This document shows, piece by piece, positions 1 through 9,466 of a stretch of DNA of 64,000 nucleotides (within the stretch, counting starts at the first letter, position 1; each line of letters begins with the position of its first letter). A program made the position numbers and the translations under genes. The stretch spans positions 44,709-108,708 of the forward strand of contig CAWIWT010000040.1 of the NCBI GenBank assembly GCA_963839725.1. The letters run 5' to 3'. The notes below the pieces were generated by a model. The model saw nothing but the letters and a program-made list of their open reading frames with translations, did no database searches and was not told the DNA's origin. This DNA is from Kumtagia sp963839725 (GTDB lineage: Bacteria; Pseudomonadota; Alphaproteobacteria; Rhizobiales; Rhizobiaceae).

Positions 1-1359
1 CCGCCGCAGAGCCAATCCAACGATCCGGGCCGCTTCACGGCCTTCATCGGCTATGAGTGGACGTCGAATACCGACGGCAACAACCTTCATCGCAACGTCA
101 TCTTCCGCGACAATGGCGACAAGGCGAGCCAGGTCGAGCCGTTCACCGAATATCCGCCCTTCGGCAGCGACAATCCCGCGGAACTGTGGAAATGGATGGG
201 GGCCTACGAGGCCAAGACCGGCGGCGGGGTGCTGGCCATCGCGCATAACGGCAATCTGAGCAATGGCCTGATGTTTCCATCGTCGAGGAATTCGGCAAGA
301 AGATCGACCGTGAATACGCCGAAACACGCGCCAAATGGGAGCGGCTCTACGAAACCTCGCAGACCAAGGGTGACGGCGAGACCCATCCGTACCTGTCGCC
401 CAACGACGAGTTCGCCAATTTCGAAATCTGGGACAAAGGCAATCTCGACGGCAGCATTCCCAAGACGAAAGATGCTCGAGTTCGAATATGCCCGTTCGGC
501 TTTCAAGAATGGCCTGAAGCTCGAGAAAGAACTGGGCACCAATCCCTACAAGTTCGGCCTGATCAGCAGCAGCGATGCCCATACTGGCCTCGCAGCGATG
601 GAGGAGGACAACTTCTTCGGCAAGACCATCCCACAGGAGCCCAGCCCGGACCGCATGATCGCAATCTTCGTCGACAACAAGCAAACCGGCGTCAAGATCA
701 TGGACTGGGAGGACTCCTCCTCCGGCTATGCCGCGGTATGGGCCAAGGAAAACACGCGCCATCCCTCTGGGATGCGATGCAGAGAAAGGAAACCTACTCG
801 ACGACCGGTCCGCGCATGGTCGTGCGCTTTTTCGGCGGCTGGGATTTCGAGAACCCGGATGCCGAAAATCGGCTGCCCGCGGCAAGTCGGCTATAGCCAA
901 GGGCGTGCCGATGGGCGGCGATCTGAGCGCTGCGCCGAAGGCAAAGTCGCCGACATTCCTCGTGGCCGCGCTCAAGGACCCGATCGGCGCGAACCTCGAC
1001 CGCTACCAGATCGTCAAGGGCTGGCTCGACAAGGACGGCAACTGCAAGAGAAGGTCTATGACGTCTGCGTGGTCCGGAGACCGCAAGCCGGGCGAATGGA
1101 AAATTGCCGCCGGTGGGCAACACGGTCGATCTCGCGAATGCCACCTGGACCAACACCATCGGCTCTCCCGAACTCATCACCGTATGGAAAGATCCGGAAT
1201 TCGACCCGGTCAACGCGCATTCTACTACGGCCGGGTGATCGAGATTCCGACTCCGCGCTGGACCGCCTATGATGCCGTCCGATTCGGCGTGAAGCCGCTG
1301 CCGGGGACGACCATGACCGTCAGGAGCGTGCTTTCACGTCGCCGATCTGGTACAATCCG
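1..1359 (+). pseudogene. DUF3604 gene remnant, 5'-truncated by window edge
   Basis: This is a decayed second copy of the intact DUF3604 gene at 4266-6194, in opposite orientation. Recognisable blocks are scattered over different frames: the segment around FIGYEWTSNTDG, the AIAHNGNLSNG block near 235-270, the SSDAHTGLA block near 570-600, and a C-terminal stretch ending just before the stop near 1360. Several single-base insertions and deletions relative to the other copy (for example near 272, 470, 765 and 1040) break the frame, so no full product can be made. The N-terminal part lies outside the window. Confidence 0.85.
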
Positions 1360-1790
1360 TGACTCGTTCTGTTCCCCGACTTGCCTCGGCGGTCGAAAAG
1401 GTGGGATTTGCGTCTCGAAGCCGACTTTCTACTCGACTTGGATAAAGGTCAGGGATGGGTCAAACTTTCGCATTCGCGGAAGGCAAGGTTGCGCCAAGAA
1501 GTCGACGCTTAGCACCGAGGTATGGATTGTCTCGAATGGGCCGACAGCAGACCGTCTGATTTCGGTGCGATACCATCATGAAGCGGACGTCGGCAGCCAA
1601 CTGGAGGCCGCTGCCCCGCTTCGTGGGGTTATCTCCTAGTCGTCGTTCTAAGAAGTCGTCTCCACCGGGTATTCGTCGTCGTTCTATCTTTCTGATATCT
1701 CTTCAAGGAAAGTGGAGTATAGGTGTGATTGCCTATCTATTCTATCTATTAGGATCCGAGGTTTCAATGACGGGCTGACCAGGCGCTCCA
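1360..1790. other. Non-coding block shared by both arms of the inverted duplication
   Basis: No credible gene. The block recurs in reverse complement at 3840-4265. It includes a short motif (about 1491-1540) that also occurs near the right end of the window at 63631-63680, and an AT-rich run of short direct repeats around 1725-1755. Confidence 0.6.
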
Positions 1791-2882
1791 TCAGCCCGAT
1801 GCCGCCTTGGCGCGTTCTGCATCGCACGATTTCACGTGGATCATCTTGGGGTTGTCTTTGAGCTCCACAGCAGTGGCGCAGGCCCTGAGTCCGGCCTTCC
1901 GTGCGCCTTCTGCAACCAGCTCGGAATAGTGCCCGTTGGCGATTGACCACTTGGTGACAAACTTCTCTCCGGTCCACCCGGGGTCCTGTTCGAGCACCTC
2001 CGCAGCAACTTTCTTCCTCGTCCGGCTGGTTCAGGTAACCATGCAGCATGCCAATAAATGATATCTCATTTATTGAGGGATTGTTGTAAAGCTTTAAATA
2101 CTTAAGCGATTTATCGAACTGTTCGTCAAAAAAGTATGCCCAGTAAAGACCAATATTATACCACTCCGGGTGGTAAGAGATTCAGCAAAACAGCTCGTTC
2201 AACGAGGCGGATCCGCCCGTGCATTTTCTTCCTCGCCGGCAAAACTAATGTTCGTGGCAATCAGCGCAAGAGTGTCGGCGTCGTTTGGCGCTAGGGCTTC
2301 CGCCTTGTCAAACTCGACAAGCGCTTGCTCCCACTCACCGTGCTAAGGCAAGGGCTTGGCCGAGAGCGCCGTGAGCCCTATTGTTGTTCGGATCGAGTTC
2401 CACGGCTTTTCGGGCAGCCTCCAACTGCTTTGACAGTGCCTGTTCAGGAGAAACAGCAAAGCCATAGCCAAACATGTAACTATACACGTAGGCCAAGCCG
2501 ACATAGGCCCGCGCCATCTGCGGATCGAGTTCTATGGCTTTGTGGAACAGCTTCTCTGCTTCGATCGACCCATCCTTGGTGACACCCCCCACCGGGGTGA
2601 AGGCCATCTCGTCGGCCATCAAATAGTTATCATAAGCCGTCAAGCTGTTGGGTGGCTTGTGCTGGGCGAGTTTGAATTGCGATTTGCGAATGACACCGAC
2701 TTGTGACCCCAAGGTATTTGCGATCTTCGCAGTGACGTCGCTCTGCACCGCGAAGATATCCTCGCCGGATCGATCGTAGCGCTCGGACCAAAGGTCTGCG
2801 CCTGTGGCAGCGTCAACAAGCTGCGCCGTGATGCGAACGCGATCGCCGTTCGCCTGCAGGCTACCCGCGAGGATATCTTCGC
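1791..2882 (-). pseudogene. TPR/TolB-like protein remnant (left copy)
   Basis: The minus strand encodes the end of the TolB-like domain typical of adenylate-cyclase-type signalling proteins (VDAATGADLWSERYDR, then EDIFAVQSDVTAKIANTLG) followed by TPR repeats. The TolB part lies in the palindrome spacer, so only this copy extends into it. The frame is lost after GQALA near 2340 and again after LNQPDE near 2010. The segment around 2085, where the right copy is broken, is intact here. The N-terminal cyclase domain is absent. Confidence 0.75.
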
Positions 2883-3839
2883 GGTGCAGAGCGACGTCAC
2901 TGCGAAGATCGCAAATACCTTGGGGTCACAAGTCGGTGTCATTCGCAAATCGCAATTCAAACTCGCCCAGCACAAGCCACCCAACAGCTTGACGGCTTAT
3001 GATAACTATTTGATGGCCGACGAGATGGCCTTCACCCCGGTGGGGGGTGTCACCAAGGATGGGTTGATCGAAGCAGAGAAGCTGTTCCACAAAGCCATAG
3101 AACTCGATCCGCAGATGGCGCGGGCCTATGTCGGCTTGGCCTACGTGTATAGTTACATGTTTGGCTATGGCTTTACTGTTTCTCCTGAACAGGCACTGTC
3201 AAAGCAGTTGGAGGCTGCCCGAAAAGCCGTGGAACTCGATCCGAACAACAATAGGGCTCACGGCGCTCTCGGCCAAGCCCTTGCCTGGCACGGTGAGTGG
3301 GAGCAAGCGCTTGTCGAGTTTGACAAGGCGGAAGCCCTAGCGCCAAACGACGCCGACACTCTTGCGCTGATTGCCACGAACATTAGTTTTGCCGGCGAGG
3401 AAGAAAATGCACGGGCGGTCCGCCTCGTTGAACGAGCTGTTTTGCTAAATCCTTACTACCCGGAGTGGTATAATATTGGTCTTTACTGGGCATACTTTTT
3501 TGACGAACAGTTCGATAAATCGCTTAAGTATTTAAAGCTTTACAAAATCCCTCAATAAATGAGATATCATTTATTGCCATGCTGCATGGTTACCTGAACC
3601 AGCCGGACGAGGCGAAGAAAGTTGCTGCGGAGGTGCTCGAACAGGACCCCGGGTGGACCGGAGAGAAGTTTGTCACCAAGTGGTCAATCGCCAACGGGCA
3701 CTATTCCGAGCTGGTTGCAGAAGGCGCACGGAAGGCCGGACTCCGGGCCTGCGCGACCGCCGCGGAGCTCAAAGACAACCCCAAGATGATCCACGTGAAA
3801 TCGTGCGATGCAGAACGCGCCAAGGCGGCATCGGGCTGA
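2867..3839 (+). pseudogene. TPR protein remnant (right copy)
   Basis: An open frame from about 2884 gives some 224 residues with TPR units (helix pairs such as AIELDPQMARAYVGLAYVYS and AVELDPNNNRAHGALGQALA). It stops after LKLYKIPQ. A one-base loss at about 3546 relative to the left copy causes this. The ancestral C-terminus continues in another frame from MLHGYLNQPDEAKK to AERAKAASG at 3839. The start is missing because the palindrome junction cuts the gene. Both copies are therefore non-functional, by different mutations. Confidence 0.75.
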
Positions 3840-4265
3840 TGGAGCGCCTGGTCAGCCCGTCATTGAAACCTCGGATCCTAATAGATAGAATAGATAGGCA
3901 ATCACACCTATACTCCACTTTCCTTAAGAGATATCAGAAAGATAGAACGACGACGAATACCCGGTGGAGACGACTTCTTAGAACGACGACTAGGAGATAA
4001 CCCCACGAAGCGGGGCAGCGGCCTCCAGTTGGCTGCCGACGTCCGCTTCATGATGGTATCGCACCGAAATCAGACGGTCTGCTGTCGGCCCATTCGAGAC
4101 AATCCATACCTCGGTGCTAAGCGTCGACTCCTGGCGCAACCTTGCCTTCCGCGAATGCGAAAGTTTGACCCATCCCTGACCTTTATCCAAGTCGAGTAGA
4201 AAGTCGGCTTCGAGACGCAAATCCCACCTTTTCGACCGCCGAGGCAAGTCGGGGAACAGAACAAG
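3840..4265. other. Non-coding block, reverse copy of 1360-1790
   Basis: Lies between the TPR remnant and the DUF3604 stop codon. No gene with a ribosome binding site was found. The 85-residue open frame here is preserved in both arms only because the arms are duplicates. It contains the dispersed motif at 4089-4138. Confidence 0.55.
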
Positions 4266-6194
4266 TCACGGATTGTACCAGATCGGCGACGTGTAAGCCC
4301 GCTCGGTGACGGTCATTGTCGTCCCCGGCAGCGGCTTCACCCCAAATCGCTTCGCATCATAGTCGGTCCAGCGTGGCGTCGGAATCTCGATCACCCGGCC
4401 GTAGTAAAAAGCGGGTTGTGTCGGGTCGAATTCCGGATCCGTCCAAACCTTGATGAGCTCGGGGGCGCCAATGGTGTTCGTCCAGGTTGCGTTCGCCTCG
4501 TCGACGGTGCTGCCCACCAACGGGACCTTACCATCGCTGCCCGGCTTGCGGTCGCCCGACCACGCAGCGTCGTAGACTTTCTCGTGCAGGTTGCCGTCCT
4601 TGTCGAGCCAGCCCTTGATGATCTGGTAGCGGTCTAGGTTGGCGCCGATCGGGTCTTTCAGCGCGGCCACGAGGAACGTCGGCGATTTGCTTTGTGGCGC
4701 CGCGCTCAGGTCGCCGCCCATCGGCACGCCCTTGCTATAGCCGACCTGGGCGGGCAGCCTGTTGTCGGCATCCGGGTCCGTGAAATCCCACCCACCGAAG
4801 AAGCGCACGATCATGCGGGGACCAGTGGTGGCGTAGGTCTCCTTGCGCTGCATGGCGTCCCACAGGGATTCACGCGTGTTCTCCTCGGCCCACACCGCGG
4901 CATAGCCGGACGAGCCAACCTCCCAATCCATGATCTTTATGCCGGTCTGGGGGTTGTCGACAAAGACTTCCATCATCCGGTGCGGGCTGGGCTCCTGTGG
5001 GACTGTCTTGCCGAAAAAGTTGTTCTCCTCCATGGCGGCGAGGCCGGTGTGAGCATCACTGCTCCCGATGAGGCCGAACTTATAGGGGTTGGTTCCGAGT
5101 TCTTTTTCGAGCTTCAGGCCGTTCTTGAAGGCGGAGCGAGCATATTCGAATTCGAGCATCGCTTTCGTCTTCGCTACGCTGCCGTCGAGGTTGCCTTTGT
5201 CCCAAATTTCGAAATTGGCGAACTCGTCGTTCGGCGACAGGAACGGGTGGGCCTCGCCGGTGCCTTTCGTCTGCGTGGTTTCGTAGAGCCGCTCCCACTT
5301 GGCACGCGTTTCCGCGTATTCACGGTCGAGCTTTTTGCCGAACTCCTCGACGACAGGAAACATCAACCCGTTGCTCAGATTGCCGTTGTGGGCGATGGCC
5401 AGGACGCTGCCGCCGGTCTTCTCTTCATAGGCGCCCATCCATTTCCACAGCTCTGCGGGATTGTCGCTGCCATAGGGGGGATAGACGGTGAACGGCTCGA
5501 CCTGGCTCGCCTTGTTGCCATTGTCGCGGAAGATGACGTTGCGATGCAGGTTGTTGCCGTCCGTGTTCGACGTCCACTCGTAGCCGATGAAGGCGGTGAA
5601 TCGGCCCGGGTCGTTGAATTGTTCCGCAGCGTCAATCGTTGCCTGCCACGCGCTGTGATAGGTAGGGGTCCCGGGAAAGTACATGAGATCCTTCGGGAAA
5701 GTCCCGTGCGAGAACGCAACGATGATTTCTATCGCCGCCTCAGCGCCCTTGCCCGATTGGATCATGTCATACCACTTGCGGCCGGTCGGGTCGGCGAGCA
5801 GCTCGGGCTTGCCCCCGAACAAATCCGGAAAGAAACCCATATTGTCGGAGTGATCGGCGACCACGAGGAAGTCGAGCGGTCGCGAGAGCTTCACCGGCTG
5901 GCCGGTGGAAGAGGTCACCTGCTCGCCCCTGGCGAAGCGATAGGCGTCCTTGGGGCCCAGCCGTGCGCCAAACGCACCGGCATCCATAGAAAACGAGGTG
6001 TGCAGATGGGTATCGCCGAAGAACGGCCGCGTGGGAAATTCGCGATTTGCATAGGGCGAATAAGCGGGCTTCGGCAAAGCCTGTTCGAGCTGTTCCGCCG
6101 GCGGCGAACCGACGTCTTGGGCCCAGGCCGACAGGATGAGGCTGGCGGCCATCAGGCAGCCAAGCGCGGTACTTTGCAGCAATGTCCTGGTCAT
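4266..6194 (-). CDS. Exported DUF3604 family protein (putative metal-dependent hydrolase)
   Basis: About 642 residues with an N-terminal signal peptide (MTRTLLQSTALGCLMAASL, cleaved after a SAWA-like site), so it is probably periplasmic. PHP-like histidine motifs are visible: GDTHLHTSFS near residue 60, ADHSD near 115, AIAHNGNLS near 270 and SSDAHTG near 370. These suggest a metal site, but the reaction of DUF3604 proteins is not established. The start chosen here has GGGAGG 7-8 bases upstream; an in-frame ATG five codons earlier has none. It is the last gene of a four-gene minus-strand operon. A decayed inverted copy lies at 1-1359. Confidence 0.9.
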   Translation of the reverse strand: MTRTLLQSTALGCLMAASLILSAWAQDVGSPPAEQLEQALPKPAYSPYANREFPTRPFFGDTHLHTSFSMDAGAFGARLGPKDAYRFARGEQVTSSTGQPVKLSRPLDFLVVADHSDNMGFFPDLFGGKPELLADPTGRKWYDMIQSGKGAEAAIEIIVAFSHGTFPKDLMYFPGTPTYHSAWQATIDAAEQFNDPGRFTAFIGYEWTSNTDGNNLHRNVIFRDNGNKASQVEPFTVYPPYGSDNPAELWKWMGAYEEKTGGSVLAIAHNGNLSNGLMFPVVEEFGKKLDREYAETRAKWERLYETTQTKGTGEAHPFLSPNDEFANFEIWDKGNLDGSVAKTKAMLEFEYARSAFKNGLKLEKELGTNPYKFGLIGSSDAHTGLAAMEENNFFGKTVPQEPSPHRMMEVFVDNPQTGIKIMDWEVGSSGYAAVWAEENTRESLWDAMQRKETYATTGPRMIVRFFGGWDFTDPDADNRLPAQVGYSKGVPMGGDLSAAPQSKSPTFLVAALKDPIGANLDRYQIIKGWLDKDGNLHEKVYDAAWSGDRKPGSDGKVPLVGSTVDEANATWTNTIGAPELIKVWTDPEFDPTQPAFYYGRVIEIPTPRWTDYDAKRFGVKPLPGTTMTVTERAYTSPIWYNP

Positions 6195-6223
6195 CGGATT
6201 TCCTCCCAAGGAATGCGTTCAGG

Positions 6224-6982
6224 TCAATGATGTGCAGGGTCGCAGGCGATCCCGCCGCTGACCTCGGATGCTGGGATCAAGGTGGATGCGCCACGTGTCG
6301 TGACCAATACGGACGTAGATCGCAGGAGCGTCGTCAGGACCTTTTGTGATCTATTCCCTAGATCGGACTGGGCCCGACCGTGATAAAAGCCGGCAGGAAC
6401 CGTTGACCCGACCAACTGATAGGTAACGGCGAATTGCGACTTCTGCTCCTCGGATCCGTAGAGGCGAATGAAGCCAAGCTTGCGAGCCTCGTCGATGGTC
6501 AGTCGACCGTTGGCAATCTCGCTTACTACCGCCTCGCCTGAAACGAGAACCAGGTCGCCCGGCGTGGGGCCCGTGACATGAACATGGGCGCGCAACTCGC
6601 CCTGGGCCGCTTCGAACCGCGTCCACAGCATCGGCTCGACGAGTACGAGCGAAAAGGAAAGTGTCGGGGTCATGTCCGGGGCGTTATTCAGTGCGATGCC
6701 GAGCTGCTCCAGCGATTGTGCCGTCTGGCGATATTTGGAGCCGAACAAATCGGGTGCGGCGGCATCGAAGTTGGGAGCAGGCAATCGCCGCTCCGCAACC
6801 GCTGTCGAAATAGCGCCGATGACATGAAGAGCATCTGGATAGACCCAATTCAGGGAGCCGCGCGCCACCGACGCATCGTCTTCATAGCCGCAGGCAAGAC
6901 TGGCGGAGGGCGACACCGCCGCCACGGCCGCCGCCATCGACAACGATGCAAGCGCCGAAGTTGGTTTGAGGAAACCGCGCAT
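6224..6982 (-). CDS. Exported protein of unknown function
   Basis: 252 residues beginning with a signal peptide (MRGFLKPTSALASLSMAAA, then an Ala-rich stretch and SLACGYEDD). GGAGGAGG lies a few bases before the ATG. No domain is recognised. Proline- and valine-rich beta-type segments in the middle suggest a globular periplasmic protein. It lies between the HupE/UreJ gene and the DUF3604 gene in one operon, so it probably acts in the same envelope process. Confidence 0.8.
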   Translation of the reverse strand: MRGFLKPTSALASLSMAAAVAAVSPSASLACGYEDDASVARGSLNWVYPDALHVIGAISTAVAERRLPAPNFDAAAPDLFGSKYRQTAQSLEQLGIALNNAPDMTPTLSFSLVLVEPMLWTRFEAAQGELRAHVHVTGPTPGDLVLVSGEAVVSEIANGRLTIDEARKLGFIRLYGSEEQKSQFAVTYQLVGSTVPAGFYHGRAQSDLGNRSQKVLTTLLRSTSVLVTTRGASTLIPASEVSGGIACDPAHH

Positions 6983-6998
6983 ATTCGCCTCCTCCGCT

Positions 6999-8009
6999 TC
7001 AAAACATTGCTACGCGTTGGATGGTCCAGAACGTCGCCACGCTGCCGATCGCATAGGCCGGAACGCGCGGCGCCCACGCTGGCAGCGCGAGATCGAGACG
7101 CCTCGACACTGCCACCAACGACAACACCGCGGCAACGAAGGTGAGTTGGCCCGCCTCGACCCCGAGATTGAAGAAGAGAAGCGCCAGCGGGATGTGCCCC
7201 GCCGGCAAGCCGATTTCGCTGAGCGCACCGGCGAAGCCGAAGCCGTGCAGCAGGCCGAAACAGAACGCGACGATCCACGGTGCCTGCGCGGCAATCCCCT
7301 CGCGGCCCTGGTCCCGCCGCACGATCTCGGCGGCAACGAAGACGATGGAAAGCGCAATCGCCGCTTCGACGGGAGCCTGTGGCACATGGACGAGGCCCAG
7401 CGTCGCAAACGCCAAGGTGATCGAGTGCGCGACGGTGAAGGCAGTAATGGTCTTCACCAACCGCCAGGTTCCGCGGGTGATGATGAGAAGTGCTAGGACG
7501 AAGAGCAGATGATCGATGCCGAGCAGGATGTGCTCGACGCCGAGTTTCAAATACATCCCCGCTACTCTAAGCGCGGTATCGGAAGCCGGGATGACCACCG
7601 CTGGCTCGCGCGGCGTGAACCGCCCGGTCCATGACGTGCCGTCCATATATTCCACACGGGCCAACACGTCCGTCATGGTGGCCTGGAGCCCGCTGATCGT
7701 GAGCGTTTGGCCGCGAAGCTCCGGTGTGTGGAGTGTCCAGTTTTCGATTGCCGCGCCGGCGACAGCCTGGGTTATCGGCGTCGATGACTTCGTTTCGCCA
7801 GAAAATTGCGGCTCGAGGCCCAGCCTCATGTCGCCCCGCATGGGCACCTTCCAAAGCACCGCGAATTCGCCGGGCTGCCGCTCGCGCAATTCCAGATAGG
7901 CAGGGCGAACCTCGTGAGTGAAGGCTGCGGACGTCGGTAGCAAGATCAGCAGCCATGCGGCGGCCAGATTAAGCGCGAAGCAGATCCATGCGTGCCGAAT
8001 GCCGCTCAT
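6999..8009 (-). CDS. HupE/UreJ family membrane protein
   Basis: 336 residues. An N-terminal signal segment is followed by a soluble domain of about 130 residues (AFTHEVRPAYLEL and onward), then about six or seven membrane helices from residue 155. The conserved block LGVEHILLGIDHLLFVLALL near 155-175 and the FGLLHGFGFAGAL block near 250 carry the histidines and acidic residues typical of HupE/UreJ, proteins linked in other bacteria to nickel handling. Its ATG overlaps the stop of the upstream foldase gene by four bases (ATGA), so the two are translationally coupled. Confidence 0.88.
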   Translation of the reverse strand: MSGIRHAWICFALNLAAAWLLILLPTSAAFTHEVRPAYLELRERQPGEFAVLWKVPMRGDMRLGLEPQFSGETKSSTPITQAVAGAAIENWTLHTPELRGQTLTISGLQATMTDVLARVEYMDGTSWTGRFTPREPAVVIPASDTALRVAGMYLKLGVEHILLGIDHLLFVLALLIITRGTWRLVKTITAFTVAHSITLAFATLGLVHVPQAPVEAAIALSIVFVAAEIVRRDQGREGIAAQAPWIVAFCFGLLHGFGFAGALSEIGLPAGHIPLALLFFNLGVEAGQLTFVAAVLSLVAVSRRLDLALPAWAPRVPAYAIGSVATFWTIQRVAMF

Positions 8010-8893
8010 CGCGCCTGTCCTGCTTCAACGCTCAACGGACCAATCACCGCCTCTACGCCCTCGTCCGCCACGATCTCATACTTCTTGAACAGTTCACCGA
8101 AGTACCGCTCCGTGGCCTCTTGCCGTCGCTGCTCGCGCCAGCGGTCGAGCACCTGATCCCTTACCTCGAGGAAAGGCCGCTGCTCGGCAGGTGTGAATTC
8201 GGATACGCGGACAAGATGCAGGCCGTAGGCGGATTTGATTGGTCCGTGCCAGGCGCCCGGTTCAAGCGTGAAGACCGCGCGAGCAAAGTCTTGCCCGAAC
8301 TGCGCTGCGACCGAGCTTTCATCCGCATCGTTTACGCTGGGTTCGATCAGCAATTGATCGCCCTTCTCAGCCACAAGCTTTGGGTTGGTTGCGCTTGCCA
8401 GCTCCACGAGCGCCTGCCGCGCATCTGCCGCTGCGCTTGATCGTGTCGTGTGGTTGAAGAACAGTTGCATGAATGACACCCGGGCTTCACGGCGGAATTT
8501 TTCGGGGTGAGCTTCATAGAATTGCCGCAGCTCATCCTCCGTTGGCTCGGCCAACCGGGAGGTGTCCTCGATCAAAAAGGTCATCTTTTGCGCGAGACGG
8601 CGACGCACCACCGTATCGTCCGTGTCGAGCCCCATCTCCCGGGCCTCTCGCGCAAGCAGCTCTTCGTTCAACAGATCCCTGACCAGCCCGCGCAGTTCCT
8701 CACGGGAAGGGTTCTTTTGCCATTGTCGCTTCCAGGTCTCGGTCGCCCAGCGCAGGTCGCCCTCGCTGAACCGGATCTCGCGCTGAGGACTTGCTCCTTG
8801 CGTCCCCTCGCGGGGACCGACCCACGCGTAGGCGACGAACAAACCCACGCCAGCGATGAGAAAATGCAGAAGAGGCTCCCTCAGCAACTTCAT
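8006..8893 (-). CDS. Parvulin-type peptidyl-prolyl cis-trans isomerase, membrane anchored
   Basis: 295 residues with one N-terminal hydrophobic anchor (LLHFLIAGVGLFVAYAWV, residues 9-26), a helical SurA/PrsA-like segment, and a parvulin-like domain from about residue 135 (REARVSFMQLFF to GLHLVRVSEF). Probably a periplasm-facing foldase. It is the first gene of the operon with HupE/UreJ, the exported unknown protein and DUF3604. A folding helper for the secreted partners is the likely role (inference). The upstream ribosome site is weak (AGAGG about 10 bases before ATG). Confidence 0.85.
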   Translation of the reverse strand: MKLLREPLLHFLIAGVGLFVAYAWVGPREGTQGASPQREIRFSEGDLRWATETWKRQWQKNPSREELRGLVRDLLNEELLAREAREMGLDTDDTVVRRRLAQKMTFLIEDTSRLAEPTEDELRQFYEAHPEKFRREARVSFMQLFFNHTTRSSAAADARQALVELASATNPKLVAEKGDQLLIEPSVNDADESSVAAQFGQDFARAVFTLEPGAWHGPIKSAYGLHLVRVSEFTPAEQRPFLEVRDQVLDRWREQRRQEATERYFGELFKKYEIVADEGVEAVIGPLSVEAGQAR

Positions 8894-9466
8894 CGTTGTA
8901 TGCCTCTGCCTTGCGAACGGGCCGAAAGTCGCGAGATTGGTGCAATCTTCGCCTGGTGAAGTGCCGCTTCAATCTCGGGCGCACAGGTTGTACGAAGGAG
9001 CCGGATAGGTCCCTCCGAATATCGGCCATTCTGCTCAGGGGCGCAAGTGCCGGAAGAGGCTTGCAGAGCAGAACCGATTGGAGATGCGACAACAGGGAAC
9101 ACCCATGTAAGTCCGCAGTCAGCGCGAAGCGGACGATCTCGCACCTACCGTCGAACTTCCGCTCATGGCGCAACCGCGACCTCCAGCGTGGTCGTGGCAA
9201 TGTAGGCTTTCAGGCGGCGGCAGAGCGGACGTCAACGGCCGATATGCGGCGCAAAGCGGACACTAGGCGCCCCCAGCAACCGGCCATCCGCAGACCTGCC
9301 GCGCGCCGCTGGCGCACCGAAAGCTTGGGTGACAGCGTGCTGATCTAGCACCGAATCTCTTGGGAGGAAGACGTTTGGCCGTGCGCTCGGTTGGCCTCGT
9401 GGCTCATGCGTTGAGGACATGCTAGGATTGTCCTGGGAGACGGCGGCTTGAGGGGGGGCACCGACA
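8894..9466. other. Intergenic region with dispersed repeat
   Basis: Separates the divergent foldase operon and the monooxygenase gene. Holds one copy of the 65-bp dispersed repeat. No gene with plausible codon use or ribosome site was seen. The end (9452-9462) is a G-rich stretch that serves as ribosome site for the next gene. Confidence 0.55.
9198..9264 (+). repeat. Dispersed intergenic repeat, family A, copy 1
   Basis: Contains GGCTTTCAGGCGGCGGCAG, then AACGGCCGATATGCGGCGCA. Near-identical cores occur at 22283-22346 (same strand) and in reverse at 54801-54866. Confidence 0.75.

Larger units (their letters stand above)
1..2766 (+). repeat. Left arm of large inverted duplication
   Basis: Read on the opposite strand this stretch matches 2867-5645 almost end to end, with scattered substitutions and small indels. 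It holds a DUF3604 remnant, a shared non-coding block and a TPR-gene remnant. The arm continues past the window edge. The arms approach to within about 100 bp, so the structure is a near-perfect head-to-head palindrome. Confidence 0.9.
2867..5645 (-). repeat. Right arm of large inverted duplication
   Basis: Reverse complement of the left arm. The comparable match runs from the spacer edge (GAGGATATCTTCGCGGTGCAG, with its partner ending at 2766) to the point inside the DUF3604 gene that corresponds to window base 1. This arm keeps the DUF3604 gene intact. Confidence 0.88.

Noticed and set aside
3990..4247. 85-residue ORF conserved in both palindrome arms
   Set aside because: Conservation follows from the duplication; no ribosome site; the other arm has it only as the tail of a different frame.
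4692..6230. 512-residue open frame on the plus strand
   Set aside because: Exactly antisense to the DUF3604 gene, no ribosome site, and no recognisable domain; GC-rich codon shadow.
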